A stretch of DNA of 64,000 nt from Ailurus styani (GCA_002007465.1 LNAC01000036.1:1438881-1502880); one strand, 5' to 3'. Shown: positions 22,918 through 35,049, counted from the stretch's first letter. Numbers and translations are program-made. The notes: a model not told the origin generated them from the letters alone.

Positions 22918-23021
22918 AAAGATTTTTTTTTAATAAACACTACATCTAACGTGGGGCTTAAACTCACAACCCCGAGATCAAGAGTAGCACACTCTACCGA
23001 CAAAGCCAGCCAGGTGCCCCC
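22918..23021 (-). mobile_element. Short CanSINE form
   Basis: About 104 bases: TAAAGATTTTTTTTTAATAAACACTACATCTAACG, 'GTGGGGCTTAAACTCACAACCCCGAGATCAAGAGT', end 'GCCAGCCAGGTGCCCC'. It lacks the GA-rich middle, as in the short tRNA-Lys-related CanSINE type. It abuts the preceding SINE head to tail, so one inserted at the edge of the other. Confidence 0.88.
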
Positions 23022-23311
23022 GGAAATCCTTCTGAAACACCAAGATAGGGGTTACTGCCACACTGTAGGGATTTAACTCACTTTTTAAAAACAGTTCATT
23101 TAAGGGGCATATGAAAAGTTACATAAAATATAAATGTTGGCAATGAATTAAATAGAATTATACATTCCCTCATGAAATCATCAACCCTTTTTAAATGATT
23201 TGCAAACTGTTGTTATCACCCCCACACACCTCTTTTCTTTTCCTTTCCATAGGTGGATATCAGAGATGTGTTTCTTTGTGAAAGCCAGCAGGTGGCTCTC
23301 TGGTGTACAGC

Positions 23312-23314
<3 letters not shown>
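23022..23314. other. Unique spacer
   Basis: Nothing recognised. CTTTTCCTTTCCATAG at about 23239-23254 resembles a splice acceptor but has no coding continuation. Confidence 0.35.

Positions 23315-23343
<29 letters not shown>
23315..23343. repeat. Orphan poly-A tract of 29 bases
   Basis: An uninterrupted A29 with no SINE or LINE body upstream and no flanking duplication that I can find. It gives a poly-lysine start to the 135-residue frame at 23303-23710, which is therefore suspect. Confidence 0.95.
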
Positions 23344-23347
<4 letters not shown>

Positions 23348-26300
23348 CAACTCCCAACTCCTTTACATGGTACTCCTGAAAACGGACACCTTGAAAGCTC
23401 AAATAAAACCACTGTTAATACCATGGCCCTGCCCATCTCTGCCCCAACTAGTGCACCAATTTTAATGCTGAAAATGTTAAATTTTTGTTCAAAAGGGCCA
23501 GTTAACCAGCTAGAAAGGAGTTTTCACAATCCTGACAGCTTCCCACAGGGAAGTAGTTTGTTTTCCCCTCCCCAGAGTGAACAGTATCCATTAGAACGAG
23601 AAAATGACAACAAGCAAGTCAGACTAAGAAAACAGGTGTGGATAACTCGAAAGTGGTCTAAAAGGGCAGAGTTCGTGTTTCCAGAGGACCACTATCAGTA
23701 TGCTAAATGACACATAAATTTAATACAGGTTTATTTCTACTCAATATTATCCATATTACATTCATTCCATAAATCCACCCCCTTCCCCCCCGAAAAACCA
23801 CTTTGAGTCAAACTCTACTGAAGACGTTCAAATATATTTGAATTTGGTAAACATTCAGTCTTACATCATGGATTAGGATATGGCTTCTGATAAGTAATCC
23901 CTATTCTCAGGTTTCACAGATATTTCATGCTGTATTTACTATTCAGTTGAATACATTATACTAAGAATCAAGTTTGTGGTTTATAAGATATTAATCTAGA
24001 AGAATAAATTATGACATTGTATCAAGGATCTTTGAATTTGAAGCACAAACTGCTGTTTTGGTAAAAGTTTCTAAAAGACCTTTCTTATTTAGCTTTTTAA
24101 ACGTAACTAGATAAAGCAGGTTATCTCCAGTCACACATTTGTTTTTGCCAAAGGAGTTTACTGTAAATGCATTTTATTAGGAATGAAATTGTACAATTTA
24201 GAGAGTTACTCAAGGCTGGTAACTGAATTAATTAATTCTCATGGCTTTAAAGTTAATTCTTACTTGAGGCTCCACAATCATACATAGTTTAACATTAAAA
24301 GCTGGAAGGCGAATATTAAAAAATAATTTAAAAAAATCCCTCACTGTAACCCAAATTTGAAATGGAGCAAGTTGTTTGGTGTTACTCTTTGTAAAAGACA
24401 AAATCAACCAGCCTGGATTAAAAGAGAAAATTAACCAGCCTAGAATTTAATATAGAACCCCTTTAAAAAAAAAAAAAAGGAAAAGAAAGGACAGGAAAAT
24501 AAAGACTCAGGATTCCCTTCTATCTGTGAAAGCTGAAGTGTTACAGTTACAGATAAGCTGGTTTTTCAAGATCCATAACCATGTTATTAAAATAGAATGG
24601 CAGTTTCCTTCCCCACTCACCAGCCCCTTTGCTCAGAACTGTTGTACCATATTCATATAACAAACTATTACCCATTCATTTCCTCCTTATCAAGTTAGCT
24701 AAGTGTTATATAATACATGTCTGTAAAATCAGTCTTAAATGAAAGCAAAAACCTATTCCCACTCACACTATCGACCAAAAAAATAACAGAATACAAGAGC
24801 AAACTAAGTGTCCCCTCCTTCAGTTAAAAGAGTAGATTAACAGTAACTAATGATAAAAGAGAACATTGTAACATACCATAATAAAAGGTATGTGAATGTG
24901 GTCTCTGTCTCAAACGATCTTATTGTACTGCACTCTCCTGATGACGTGAGATGATAAAACGCCTATGTGATGAGATGGAGTGAGGGGAATGGTGCAGGCA
25001 TCGTGACATAACATTAGCCTCCTAGTGACCTGACAACTCGTCAGAAAGAGGACCCTCTGCTTCCTGACAGCGACTGACCGCGCACGTCATTGAAACTGCA
25101 GATAAGGTTGGATACGGGTCAAAGTTGTATGCACCAAGATACAGAAGATTGGAATATATGACCAGATTTCTCCCCACCCTGATTCCAGCTCCCTCACACA
25201 CCACACACCTACCTCTTTTCTGAAATTTCAGTTTTTTTCCCTTGCCTTGAGGCATTTCTGCTCCTCCACTCCCTTGTAGGTATCACATGCTCATCTACCC
25301 GAAATCTAGAATGCAAACACATCGAAATTAACTGTGAAAAAGGGAGAGCTTATCTGAGCCTGACAGGTTCCCGCAAATTTCCTTGCACTATTCTACTCCT
25401 CCACGTTATGCGCCATTTTTCACATTTAGGTAGAGACTACTGTCAGTCTGTCCGCTGCCTCCTGCTGCTGGTTGTCGATCTGTGGCTGCCTTCCCACTGT
25501 GCTAAATCATTCAGTTCCTCTTCCAGCAACACCTCTCATTGATCACTCCAGAGGGGCTGCTTCTGAAAATGTTGATTCAACTCAGTAGGGAAGATGGGCT
25601 GGTGCAGCTGGAGGAGGAGGACTGGCAGAAACTCTCGAAAACAACACACCTCCTAGTTTTCATTGGCATAAAAAGCAATCACACCCCCTCCCCTGCCTTT
25701 TCAGCAAACTTCTGCCAAGTTGGCAGATGATTCCAACTTGAAGGAAAGAAGGACAAGTACAAAACCAGCTGAATGGCTTCACACCTTGCCTCCCCCCAAG
25801 AGAATCTCAAAGCCAGCTGCCTTCAGAGTTATCATGATCTGCTTGGATTCTAAACCTGGAGAATTGAGATTAATGAAAAGTACTTTTGCCACTAAAAATA
25901 CCTTTCCCAAAGCAGTGATCTCCTAACCCACAACTGTTTAGAATGGCATCGTTTAACAATGTTTATAAGTCATAAAACATGCATTGGGCTGATGTATGAG
26001 TTTGTATCTTTAGAGGAACTAGAATTGCAAACAAACAAACAAAAAATGCAGGGAGAGAGGGAAGAAAAACGTTCTAACAGATGTGTTCACTACTAAATAG
26101 AACACACAACATGTGCTGCAAAATAAAAGAACCATTTGGCAACATAAAATATCTTGGCATCTGCATTAGATTTGTAACCACAGTAAAATATTGATATGGA
26201 CCATAAAATTCAAGTTCTATATTCCTGTGCTTCTGCGTGACTCTGCTTTGAAAGACTTTTTGCACTGAGGAATTGTTCTTGCTCATCAAAGACACTTTAT

Positions 26301-27399
26301 GACAAACCTGTTTTATGACACTGCATTGACTGGCTCGTTTTCACAAAGTAGATGCAAAAAATGGGAACATCTATTAATTCCAAGCGAGGCATAAATTTGA
26401 CATCTTAAATGAATAGAGAAGAAACTACACAATTTGGACCCATTGATGGGAAGATGTACTTAAGGAAATATGTGCAGATAAAAAAGGTTATTGAAACTTG
26501 AAGCTGAGTTTCAATATTAACCTTATATTTAGTGATACATTATGGAATTGGTTATTTTCAGAAGAAGTGGCATGATAAAAGGTAGTATATATAGGTGTAT
26601 AATATTTAATAATTAAATGTTTTTATGTAAACATGTAATCATATAAATGGCATGGCAAATAACATTTTAACAAAATATTAAACACATAACCACATATTTT
26701 ATCAGTTTTGTAACTAATACCATATTACAAAAATAATTTATACATAGAAAAGTAGTATAGAAAATATACATACTTTATGAAGGCTAAATAGCATCGTTAA
26801 ATACAGTTTTTTAGACAAACCCTCCATTCTGCTTATAAATGCAACTCGTTCTTGAAATTGTTTTAACTTTTTCTTCTGGTAGTTATCTCTCTATATCTAT
26901 TTTTTTAAAGTATTTACAGTGCTATTTCTTGTTTCATCAAAGTTAGACATTAATTTCCCAATATGAAATACGAACATTTAATATTTTCACGCAAACCCCT
27001 TGCTACGATTATGTTACAACTATGAGTTAAATAATGAGCAGCTACTTACTTTTCACAAAGCAATATCCATAGTGTAGTAATAAAATAATCATAGTATACT
27101 GCTTTGCTCAGAGTGAACAATGCCTCTTTTAAAATCTGTAATTTGATCTCCCCCCTCAGTCATTCCTCTCAAACTCTAGCAGGTATGTAATTTATCAAAC
27201 TCCCTCTCCCATCCATTCCCACCTGACCCCCAGCCCTAGCACATCCTTCTTGAAGCCCCCCGTCCTGTACCTACACATAGGCTTCCTTCTTCTTCTATTT
27301 AACTGTCATCCTGGAACTAGCCTATCCCTCTTCTCGGGTAACCCTTTTATTTCCCTTATGTGTTGCATGTTCCACACCTGGGTCACTGTCTTCCTGCCT
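23344..27399. other. 4 kb block almost free of recognised repeats
   Basis: I recognise no SINE, LINE, LTR or DNA element here, in contrast to the rest of the window. The 135-residue frame to 23710 has mixed composition after its lysine run but no known family. The block 25020-25930 contains several short frames (25022-25255 minus, 25539-25730, 25720-25926), none recognised. 26560-26830 is very AT-rich. It may contain conserved regulatory DNA. I can show only the absence of repeats. Confidence 0.45.
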
Positions 27400-28375
27400 G
27401 TTGTTTTACTTTCTTGTTTGAATCAATTTCTAGGATTTCCCTAAGAAATGGTATCTGAGAGACAACTCTGTTTTGAAACTTTGCACATCTAAAAGTACTG
27501 TCATTTCAAAAAAAAAAAGTATCTTCATTTCTTCTTTCCACTGGACTAAGTCTGACTTAGCAAAAAAAGTCTAATTTGAATATCAATATCTCTAAGTTCA
27601 ACATTTTTGTTCCATGATTGTTTGGCTTTCAGATTTTCTCTGAAAAATCCAATGTTCTTCTGTTATCACAATGCTTTCTGAGTTCTTGAAGATCTTCTTT
27701 ATGTTAAGTGTTAAAAATTTCATGATGGCCCACCTTATTGCAGTACTATTTTATCATTCATTGTGCTGGTCCATAGTGAGTCCTTTTAATAGAGAATTGT
27801 GTCCTAAATTCAGAGATATTTCCTTGTACTCAATACTTTTATAGGAATTCTGTGAAGACAGAAAAGAAAAAAATGGACTATGGAATTTTATCAGTTGGAT
27901 ATTAAACCTTCCAGAATAGTTGTCTAATTTGCCCATTGGTTTCCTTCAGATTTTCCATCTCTCTTGTGCTTTACTTGTTGGGGTATTATCTCAGTTCTAA
28001 CATCCAACATTCTTTTTTTCCCTCCTTAATATTTCTGCTATTTTGTTTTTTAACTTGCAAGAGCTTGTTTTTATTATTGTTTTTTGTTTCTTCCCGTTAG
28101 AATTTTCTTCCTAAGTCATGCCTGAGATAACTTTTCTTAACTCTCCGAAGATATTAATTGCTAGATTTTCTAACATTTTCTCTGCTCCATCATGTCTGTT
28201 CTCTCTGAATCCATTTTTGTGGGTGTTATTTTATGTATTTGGTCTCTATTTTTCATTAGGAGGCTTTCTTTATATATGTGATGGCGACTATCTGTTCATA
28301 TTTAAGAAGGGGTCTCTAGGTGCTTGGGTAAGGGCTTGAATCCTGGTGGGCTTAACTACTTGGAAGAAAAGGAAC
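27400..28375 (-). mobile_element. Old LINE-derived sequence, probably L1M type
   Basis: T-rich sequence with a word order seen in an old mammalian LINE region: 'TTCTTGAAGATCTTCTTTATG', AATTTCATGATGGCCCACCTTATTG, 'TATCATTCATTGTGCTGGTCC', 'TTTCTGCTATTTTGTTTTTTAACTTGCAAGAGCTTG', 'GGTCTCTATTTTTCATTAGGAGGCTTTC', 'CTGTTCATATTTAAGAAGGG'. Orientation is guessed from the T-rich strand and the family name is tentative. Confidence 0.5.
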
Positions 28376-28379
28376 TCTT

Positions 28380-28573
28380 GGGCGCCTGGGTGGCTCAGTG
28401 GGTTAAAGCCTCTGCTTTTGGCTCAGGTCGTGATCTCAGGGTCCTGGGATCGAGGCCAGCATCGGGCTCCCTGCTCAGCGGGGAGCCTGCTTCCCCCTCT
28501 CTCTCTCTGTCTGCCTCTCTGCCTCCTTGTGATCTCTCTCCCTCTGTGAAATAAATAAATAAAATCTTAAAAA
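28380..28573 (+). mobile_element. Full-length CanSINE
   Basis: Young-type head (GGCGCCTGGGTGGCTCAG), B box GGGATCGAGGCC, CT-rich middle, AAATAAATAAATAAAATCTT plus A11. An imperfect duplication (AGAAAAGGAACTCTT at about 28365, AGAAAAGAAATTCTT after the tail, two mismatches) flanks it. Its 3' end lies inside the 91-base duplication described separately. Confidence 0.95.
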
Positions 28574-28708
28574 AAAAAAGAAAAGAAATTCTTCTTTTCC
28601 TTCCATGAGTACTTAANCTTGTGATCTCTCTCCCTCTGTGAAATAAATAAATAAAATCTTAAAAAAAAAAAGAAAAGAAATTCTTCTTTTCCTTCCATGA
28701 GTACTTAA
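28526..28708 (+). repeat. 91-base exact direct duplication around a single N
   Basis: Bases 28526-28616 and 28618-28708 are identical over 91 positions, covering the last part of the CanSINE, its A11 tail and about 40 bases of unique flank. The only base between them is an N at 28617. Identical A-run length and unique flank in both copies argue for two overlapping contig ends joined without merging. Confidence 0.97.
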
Positions 28709-28745
28709 TTTCTATGTGTGTTTTCAATGGAAGAGTCATATTTCT

Positions 28746-28939
28746 TTTAAATATTTTATTTATTTATTTGAGAGAGGAAGCGTGCGTGAGCACGGCATAG
28801 GGGAGGAGCAGAGGGAGAGGGAGAAGTAGACTCCCCACTGAGCAGGGAGTCCAAAGCAGGGGCTCGATCCCAGAACCCTGGGATCACAACCTGAGCTGAA
28901 GGCATACGCTTAACCCACTAAGCACCCCGAAGGCACCCC
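28746..28939 (-). mobile_element. Older CanSINE copy
   Basis: Reverse CanSINE: TTAAATATTTTATTTATTTATTTGAGAGAGG, 'GGGGCTCGATCCCAGAACCCTGGGATCACAACCTGAGCTGAAGGC', head end degraded (AGCACCCCGAAGGCACCCC). It lies in inverted orientation about 40 bases beyond the duplicated flank of the previous CanSINE. Confidence 0.9.
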
Positions 28940-31865
28940 TCTCCCAGGGGCACCATATTTGGCCAAAATAATATTAGCTTTGTTTTTAAATTCAAAAGAA
29001 TGTTACATTTGCACACTTAAAAAAAAACAATAGAAAAAAACTGTATATCTTTTTTCATATGAGGCATTGTTTGAGTCAACCTTTACATTTTATCCTCAAA
29101 TCAATTTGTCCAATCTCCTTTAAATTTCCTGTAAAGGGTATATTTATTCTGAAAATTCCAAGGACCTTTAAGAGCGATAAAGCAAAACAAAACAAGTATG
29201 TCCCCAGAATGATTTCCTTATGTTAAATATAATTAGACTTGGTATGTAAAGTCCCAAATATAACAGGTACAAATGCATAGCACCGAGAAACACCACACTG
29301 CCCAGAGATAGAACATCGTCATTAATTATTCATATCAAAGGAGCAGATTCTATTTTGAGACTTAAACTGACCAAGTAGACACAAAATGGATGATACAAGC
29401 CATTAGCAGAAGTAAACCCAGTCTGCCTAGAAAGGTGTGAGTGCATTGTTGTGGAATAGCCACAGTTCCAATCGAGGTAACCTACATGAAATTTAGGGAG
29501 GCAGAATTAAAGTACGGCTGAAACTTAGTAAGGATATGTCTAAACAAATGCATTAAATTTGCCTAGAGAAAGACAAATGTGAACAAAAGAGGAGGCTCTC
29601 TTGATGAAACACGAATAGAGAAAATCCAAGGAGCAGAGTGTCGTCATGAGGGCATCAGTCTACCCTAAGGCGACCAAAATACTGAACCGCTAGGATGGTC
29701 AGAGCAGGACATGAAAGGAATTCTGCCATCACGCTTAAGAAGCTCATGCCCAGACCTTGAAATTTCGTAGTCTTAAACCAGGAAATCATTCCCATAAGTT
29801 CGCCTCTCATTGGAAGTGTCTCTATAATTGTTTTGCCATAGCTCTGATGACCCCAGGGAGACAGAGGGCCACATTTGATCATCTGCCCAGATGTGGCCAG
29901 CAGGCTTTCCTTTGTTTGTTTTGTTGCACAGGTGAAATTAGGACAGAATATTAAATAAGACCTTGCTAAATATTCTAATAAATGAGTAAAGCATGTTAGT
30001 GGGATAAGCAAAGAAATATTTAACCACATATTCTGGTTTATTAGATTCACTGGACTTAGGTTTTGCTTGGTGCACCCTACAGTATCATCTATGTCTCTAT
30101 TTCTACAAAGTCAAGGCCAAGTTTTTAAAGGTCAAGAAAGGAATAATAAGTGCGCTCAGGTTCAGGCTTAGCATGGAGCTCCTCCCAACCTCCTATATGC
30201 TTTCTTTGTGCCTGAGTACTTCCCTTCCCCCGGGTTACTGGTAGTGGGAATACGTACCCTTGTCAGGAGATTACTCTGATATTTACTCGTAAGGGTTTGA
30301 TCTTTTTCTGCAGTCAGAAAGGAAAAACTTATCAGAAGACGGTATAGTAATTCAAACTAAAAATGTGCATACACCATAGTACAGAACTGCCTTCTTTATT
30401 GTAAATAAGCATTACAATTCAAACATTTAAATCAGATATGTTCAATACTACCCCTCATGTTCTCATTAGTGATCATGATACGTGGCTTTGAATTAGAGGC
30501 TTGGATGTTACATTTACACTACAGAAGACTATTGGCTTTCCCACATACATTTTAACCACTGAGAAGGGCAATAGTGAAAATGCTGTAAAAAGCAGGATTC
30601 TAATCAACAGAATAAGTTAATTGAATATCCACAAGCTATTTATATGTATTTTTTTTTTTTGGATCGTGCTGTAATCTTTTAAGTTGTTTGTTAGAGTTAG
30701 CCTCCTGAATTCTATCCATCTGGGGACACTGACAATATCGAATTCCATTTCCTGCCAAGCTGATGACTAAATGGGTCATAGTGACCAAAATAAGATAATG
30801 CCTTGAAATCTTCTTGAAATACAGTCTGCCTTCCTTAGTGACTGTGGGAGACAGTCAATTGCACCTATCACACTATATCAAACAGAGAGATGATGCAAAA
30901 GACACCACCAGTGGACCATGTTTAAGTCAAGAAAATGCCAATGACACTTTAGACCAAGTGAGGGGATATGCTAGCATCTCAGAATTAAAGGAAAAACAAA
31001 CAATATCAAGTGATCTAACGGAGAAACTGAGACCTGAAAAACCCCATTTATTATGGTCATTAAAAAAAGGAAGTTGGTCCAAAACCGCTATCTCTGCTGC
31101 ACGACAGGTGTTGGCTCAACGGCCCCAAAGTCCCTTTCCCGGCAGAACAGGAGGCCTACTGGAAAAAGCACGAATGTCTCCACCTCTCCACAAACCACAG
31201 CAAAGCTACTCACTAGTGACTTTCGGGGTCTGCAAATTCCCAAGGCGAATGACAAAACCATGTATTTTAAGTTGTTAAATTCAACACTGTCCTATAGGGT
31301 GTTTTAGCCTCTGAGGCTCATTCTCTCTTAGGGATCCTCTAAATCTGACAGCAGGATGACCGCACAATCTGTGATATGCAGACACCTGTCCATTAGGAAT
31401 TGGACTGGAACCATCCATGCACCTTACTGAGGCTACAGGGTGGGAAGTAACTATTATAGAGAAATGGCTTCCAGCCGCTACTGCCCAAGGCCAGTTTTGG
31501 ATTAGTAATGAGGAACTAAGAATGCCTTAAATACTTTTACAAATCCCAGCAAAATGATCTCCTTAATTAAGTATATAATGACACACTGATATAGGAGGAG
31601 TGATATAGAAATCAATTGCCTACACCAGGCTTTCATCTTAGATGTATGTGGTTCTTAGTGACGTCTTTGAGAATCAGACATTCATCTAACAAAGATTGAG
31701 GCCATTTTCTCATGATGAATAGCTACTTCATAGTAAACACCATCTCTTTTAGCTTTTTAAAAAATATTTAATTCAGACATTTAATTTGATGTTCTTCCTT
31801 GTTACTGCCCTCCATGTTTTTGTCTTTAACTTTTAAGTTATTATGTCATTCTTTGAGCTTTAACA
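28940..31865. other. About 2.9 kb without a recognised element
   Basis: No repeat family recognised apart from a T12 run near 30650. The frame 30814-31278 (154 residues) begins with TTG, has no early ATG and no recognisable domain. The minus-strand frame 29655-30050 is likewise unassigned. A good acceptor-like tract (TTGATCTTTTTCTGCAG) ends at about 30314 but is followed by only 21 open codons. Confidence 0.4.
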
Positions 31866-32330
31866 CAGACTTAGATTCACACCACCACCACAATCAGGAT
31901 ACAGAACAGGTGCAACACCTCAAAGAATTCCATTCTGCTGACTTTGTATTCAAATGCCCTCACCACCCCAAAGTCTAGCAATGCTTCCCTGCTCTCTGTC
32001 CCTATAGTTTTGCCTTTTCTGAAACATTGCATAAATGAATTCATACAGTGTATATGACCTTGTGAGTCTGGCTTCTCTCACTAAGCAAAATGCATTTGAG
32101 ATTCATCTATGCTATTTGTGAATCAACAGTCCATTCTTCTTTATTGTTGAGTAGTAGATCATTGCATGGAAGTTCCACAGTTTGTGAATTCACATACTGA
32201 AGTACATTTTGGTTGATTCCAGTTTTTGGCTATTATGAATAATTCTATTTTAAATATTTCTATATATAAACTAATGCTTTCTTGGATAAAGACCTAGGAG
32301 TGAGATTTTTGGGTCATATTAGAAATATAA
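31866..32330 (-). mobile_element. L1M fragment (ORF2 end and 3' region)
   Basis: Reverse complement of an L1 ORF2 C-terminal region. Words: 'CTGTCCCTATAGTTTTGCCTTTTCTG', 'CTTGTGAGTCTGGCTTCTCTCACTAAGC', 'TTTATTGTTGAGTAGTAGATCATTGCATGG', 'CCAGTTTTTGGCTATTATGAATAATTC', 'GACCTAGGAGTGAGATTTTTGGGTCATAT'. Many stops; inactive. Confidence 0.88.
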
Positions 32331-32528
32331 ATTTAACTTTTGGCTCTTAACTACTTGTTTTTATTCACAGGTAAGCAGATGGATAGATTCTGACTGAGTC
32401 TATATATAATTACTCTATCAACATTTTATTATTAAGTACATATTCTGTTCCAAGCACTGCCAGACACTAAGGACCCAGAGATGAATAATGCATTGTATAT
32501 TAAGTAAATGCATGGATGCGTGGACATA

Positions 32529-32947
32529 AGCAGTGTATTCATTTCCTAAGGCTGCCATAACAAAGGAACACAAATTGAGTGCCTTAAAACAACAGTGTTC
32601 TCTCATGGTTCCAGAATCTGGAAGTCCAAAATTAAAGAGTCAGCAGTGCAATGCTGTGTCTCAGACTCTAAGCAAAACCCTCCTTGGTTTTCTTCCTGGC
32701 TTCTGTGGTAGCTGGCCATGCTGGGCTTTCCTTGCTTGGAGCTGTAGTACTTCAATCTCTGCCTCCCTCTTATCTTCCACATTCTTCTTTTAAGAACACT
32801 AGTCTTATTGGATTAAGGCCCCGCCCTACTCCAATAGGACCTCGTCTTCACTAATTACATCTGTAAAAAACCCTCCTTCCAAATAAGGTCACAGGCTAGA
32901 CTGTCAACTATTCCCCTTTTAAGGGACACAATTCAGCCAATAAAAAC
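32529..32947 (-). mobile_element. MaLR LTR (MLT1A-like)
   Basis: Clear reverse MLT1: 'GTATTCATTTCCTAAGGCTGCCATAACAAAGGAACACAAATTGAGTG', 'CTGGAAGTCCAAAATTAAAG', 'CTTATTGGATTAAGGCCCCGCCCTA', 'TACATCTGTAAAAAACCCTCCTTCCAAATAAGGTCAC', 'AAGGGACACAATTCAGCCAATAA'. Close to full length, solo. Confidence 0.92.
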
Positions 32948-34200
32948 AGGGACAAAGATGTATTATGCGCTGACCATGGGCCAGTCATTGTGCTACATGT
33001 GGAGGATTGAATGGTCAGCCAATTAGGCAAAGCTCTGGGTCTCACAGACTCTGTAACTTAGTGGACAAGATAGAGTTTAATACAATTATGATACAGAATC
33101 TGTTTATAGAAGTGGGTCCTTCTTAGAAGCAGCACAGGATGCTCTGGGAATGAAAATAACGGGTTCTAACCTGGTCTAGGGTTTGGAGAAGGCTTCTATG
33201 AAGACCTGATATTTAAGATGAACTCAAACACCAGATACACCGAGGAGGAAAAAAAGCATCCCAAGAAGAGGGATGAGTGTATAAGAAGGACTGGAAGCTG
33301 GGGAGAGTATCATCTTCTAGGAGTTCAGCATAAAAGATAAAGGAACAGTATCAGGAGATGCAGACAAGGTGGCAGGGGGTTGATTATACAGAACTTTGTA
33401 GAACTGCCTTGAATTTTAGGCCACATCTTAAGGGCAACATGAAGTCATTGAAAAGTTGTACTCCCGAGACTGACATGATCCGAAATGCACCTACAAAGAT
33501 ACCCCTCAATCTGTGGAGAATAGATTAAATAGATAAAGTTCAGAGGAGATAATTCGTATATTTAAATGTTTAATACAAGACATAGTGACTCGGGTCAGAG
33601 GGGTGTTGATGGAAATAGAAAGATGAGGCTCAGGTTGAGAAATACACTGAATGTTCCCTCAGTAAGAATTGAATCCAGTAGGGGGGTGAGGGACCAAGAG
33701 ATACAATAAAAAGAAACAAACAAAAGAACACCTCTCACATTTTTAGCACGAGCTCTTGGGTCAGTGAAAGAGCTTTTTTATTGACTTAAAGACCACCAGC
33801 GGGTGTTCGCGCCTGGGATGGGAGGTGCGCCAAGAGTTCTATTTGTGACGCACCAAGTTTCTGCGTGTCTGAGAGACAATCAAATGATGATATCAAACCA
33901 GTGATTGGATATAAGACTCTAAAGCCAGAAGAAATGTCTGGGAGGGGATACCTACATTTTTGAGTCAACAGCATGTAGATGGTAATTTAACTGAGAGAAT
34001 GAATGAAATTATCTAGGCAAGGAGGACAGAATTAGAAGAGCTCAAACTGAGCCCTGAGGAACTCCATCCTTAAAAGGTCGGGCAGAGAGGAGGTTCTGGG
34101 AAAGGAGAAGGCAGGCAACTGGCATTTTTGCTAATAGATACGCCTCCAGGATAGGGTTGGAGGTGGGGCTAATGGCAAACCTTGGAGGCAGATGGAACAG
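32948..34200 (+). mobile_element. L2-type LINE sequence, diverged
   Basis: Reads like the 3' region of an L2-type LINE: GTATTATGCGCTGACCATGGGCCAGTCATTGTGCTACATG, 'GGAGAAGGCTTCTATGAAGACCTGATATTTAAG', 'GTATCAGGAGATGCAGACAAGGTGG', 'GACTGACATGATCCGAAATGC', and later 'AACTGAGCCCTGAGGAACTCCATCCTTAAAAGGTCGGGCAGAGAGGAGG'. Probably several fragments with unrelated sequence between 33700 and 34000. The frame 33786-33974 minus is not recognised. Confidence 0.55.
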
Positions 34201-35049
34201 CAAACACTAAAGGCAAAGCCTCAAAAGCTCAGAACATACTGGCAAGTTGGTTAGCTTGGTTGAAGGGTAGGATGTATGAACTGATGAAGGAAGAGGGAAA
34301 CGCTGAAAGTGCCATCAATCCCTTGGAGGGCGGGACAATGGGAGTTAATTCAGATTGCATTTCAACAATGTACTTTTTTTCAGTAGGGTAGAACTTGGTC
34401 CTACTACATGCAGATACCCTCTGTAGAGCCCTATATCCCCTACCTTCTCCCTATGCAAATGGCTGGTTTGTATTTACTCAAAACGAATGGAAGAGTTTAA
34501 ATACGGCTTTTTGCCTCCTGATTGAATCAACATTTTCTTGAAAGGCAGTCTTGGGTAAAACCCAGTTAAGGAATCTTTAAAAAAAAAACCACAAACAAAT
34601 GTTGCAATCAACCAGCGGTTTAATTTCCAGCAGTAACACATGCTTTCTAATTCCTGAAGGTGTGCTTTTCCTATTCCACTGAGCCAGTGCAGGCCACCTT
34701 GGAAATCAGTCGAGAGCTGGAATTGACTCAGTACCCAGCACAGTGACCGGAGACATTAGCTACAGTGGCAACCTAATTGTAATGTAATTCCAGTAATATA
34801 CGCAGTTAGCACTGAGCACAATTTAGGATTCCCTGCCTAGAGTTTCAGGAAAGCCATGCTGTTATTGTAATGAACCCACTGCTTTGCCGCTCCAGTTTTA
34901 GTCCTTAGTTTTATTACTCAGGATGAGTTCCTCGGCTGTTTCTAAAACTTCTCCAACAGAAAGAAATGATAATGACTCTGTGCACCACTATCATATTCCT
35001 TAGGAAGACTTCATAAATGTTAGCTATTACTCGCTATTTCAAATTCGTT
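34201..35049. other. Unique sequence, possible conserved non-coding DNA
   Basis: No repeat recognised. The block 34500-34930 has balanced composition and many homeobox-like and E-box-like words (GTAATGTAATTCCAGTAATATACGC, CAGCAGTAACACATG), typical of developmental enhancers. This is an impression only, and no function can be claimed from sequence alone. Confidence 0.3.

Noticed and set aside
23303..23710. 135-residue frame starting with a lysine run
   Set aside because: The start lies in the A29 tract. The remainder has no recognised domain, and the frame is not supported by splice or promoter signals.
28324..28554. Open frames of 60-76 residues inside CanSINEs (also at 35644-35890, 39472-39672, 42943-43125, 53009-53246)
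   Set aside because: They are translations of the SINE head and CT-rich middle, repeated almost identically at every CanSINE. No gene.
30814..31278. 154-residue open frame
   Set aside because: It begins with TTG and has no early ATG. No known domain, and no exon boundaries that would make an internal exon likely.
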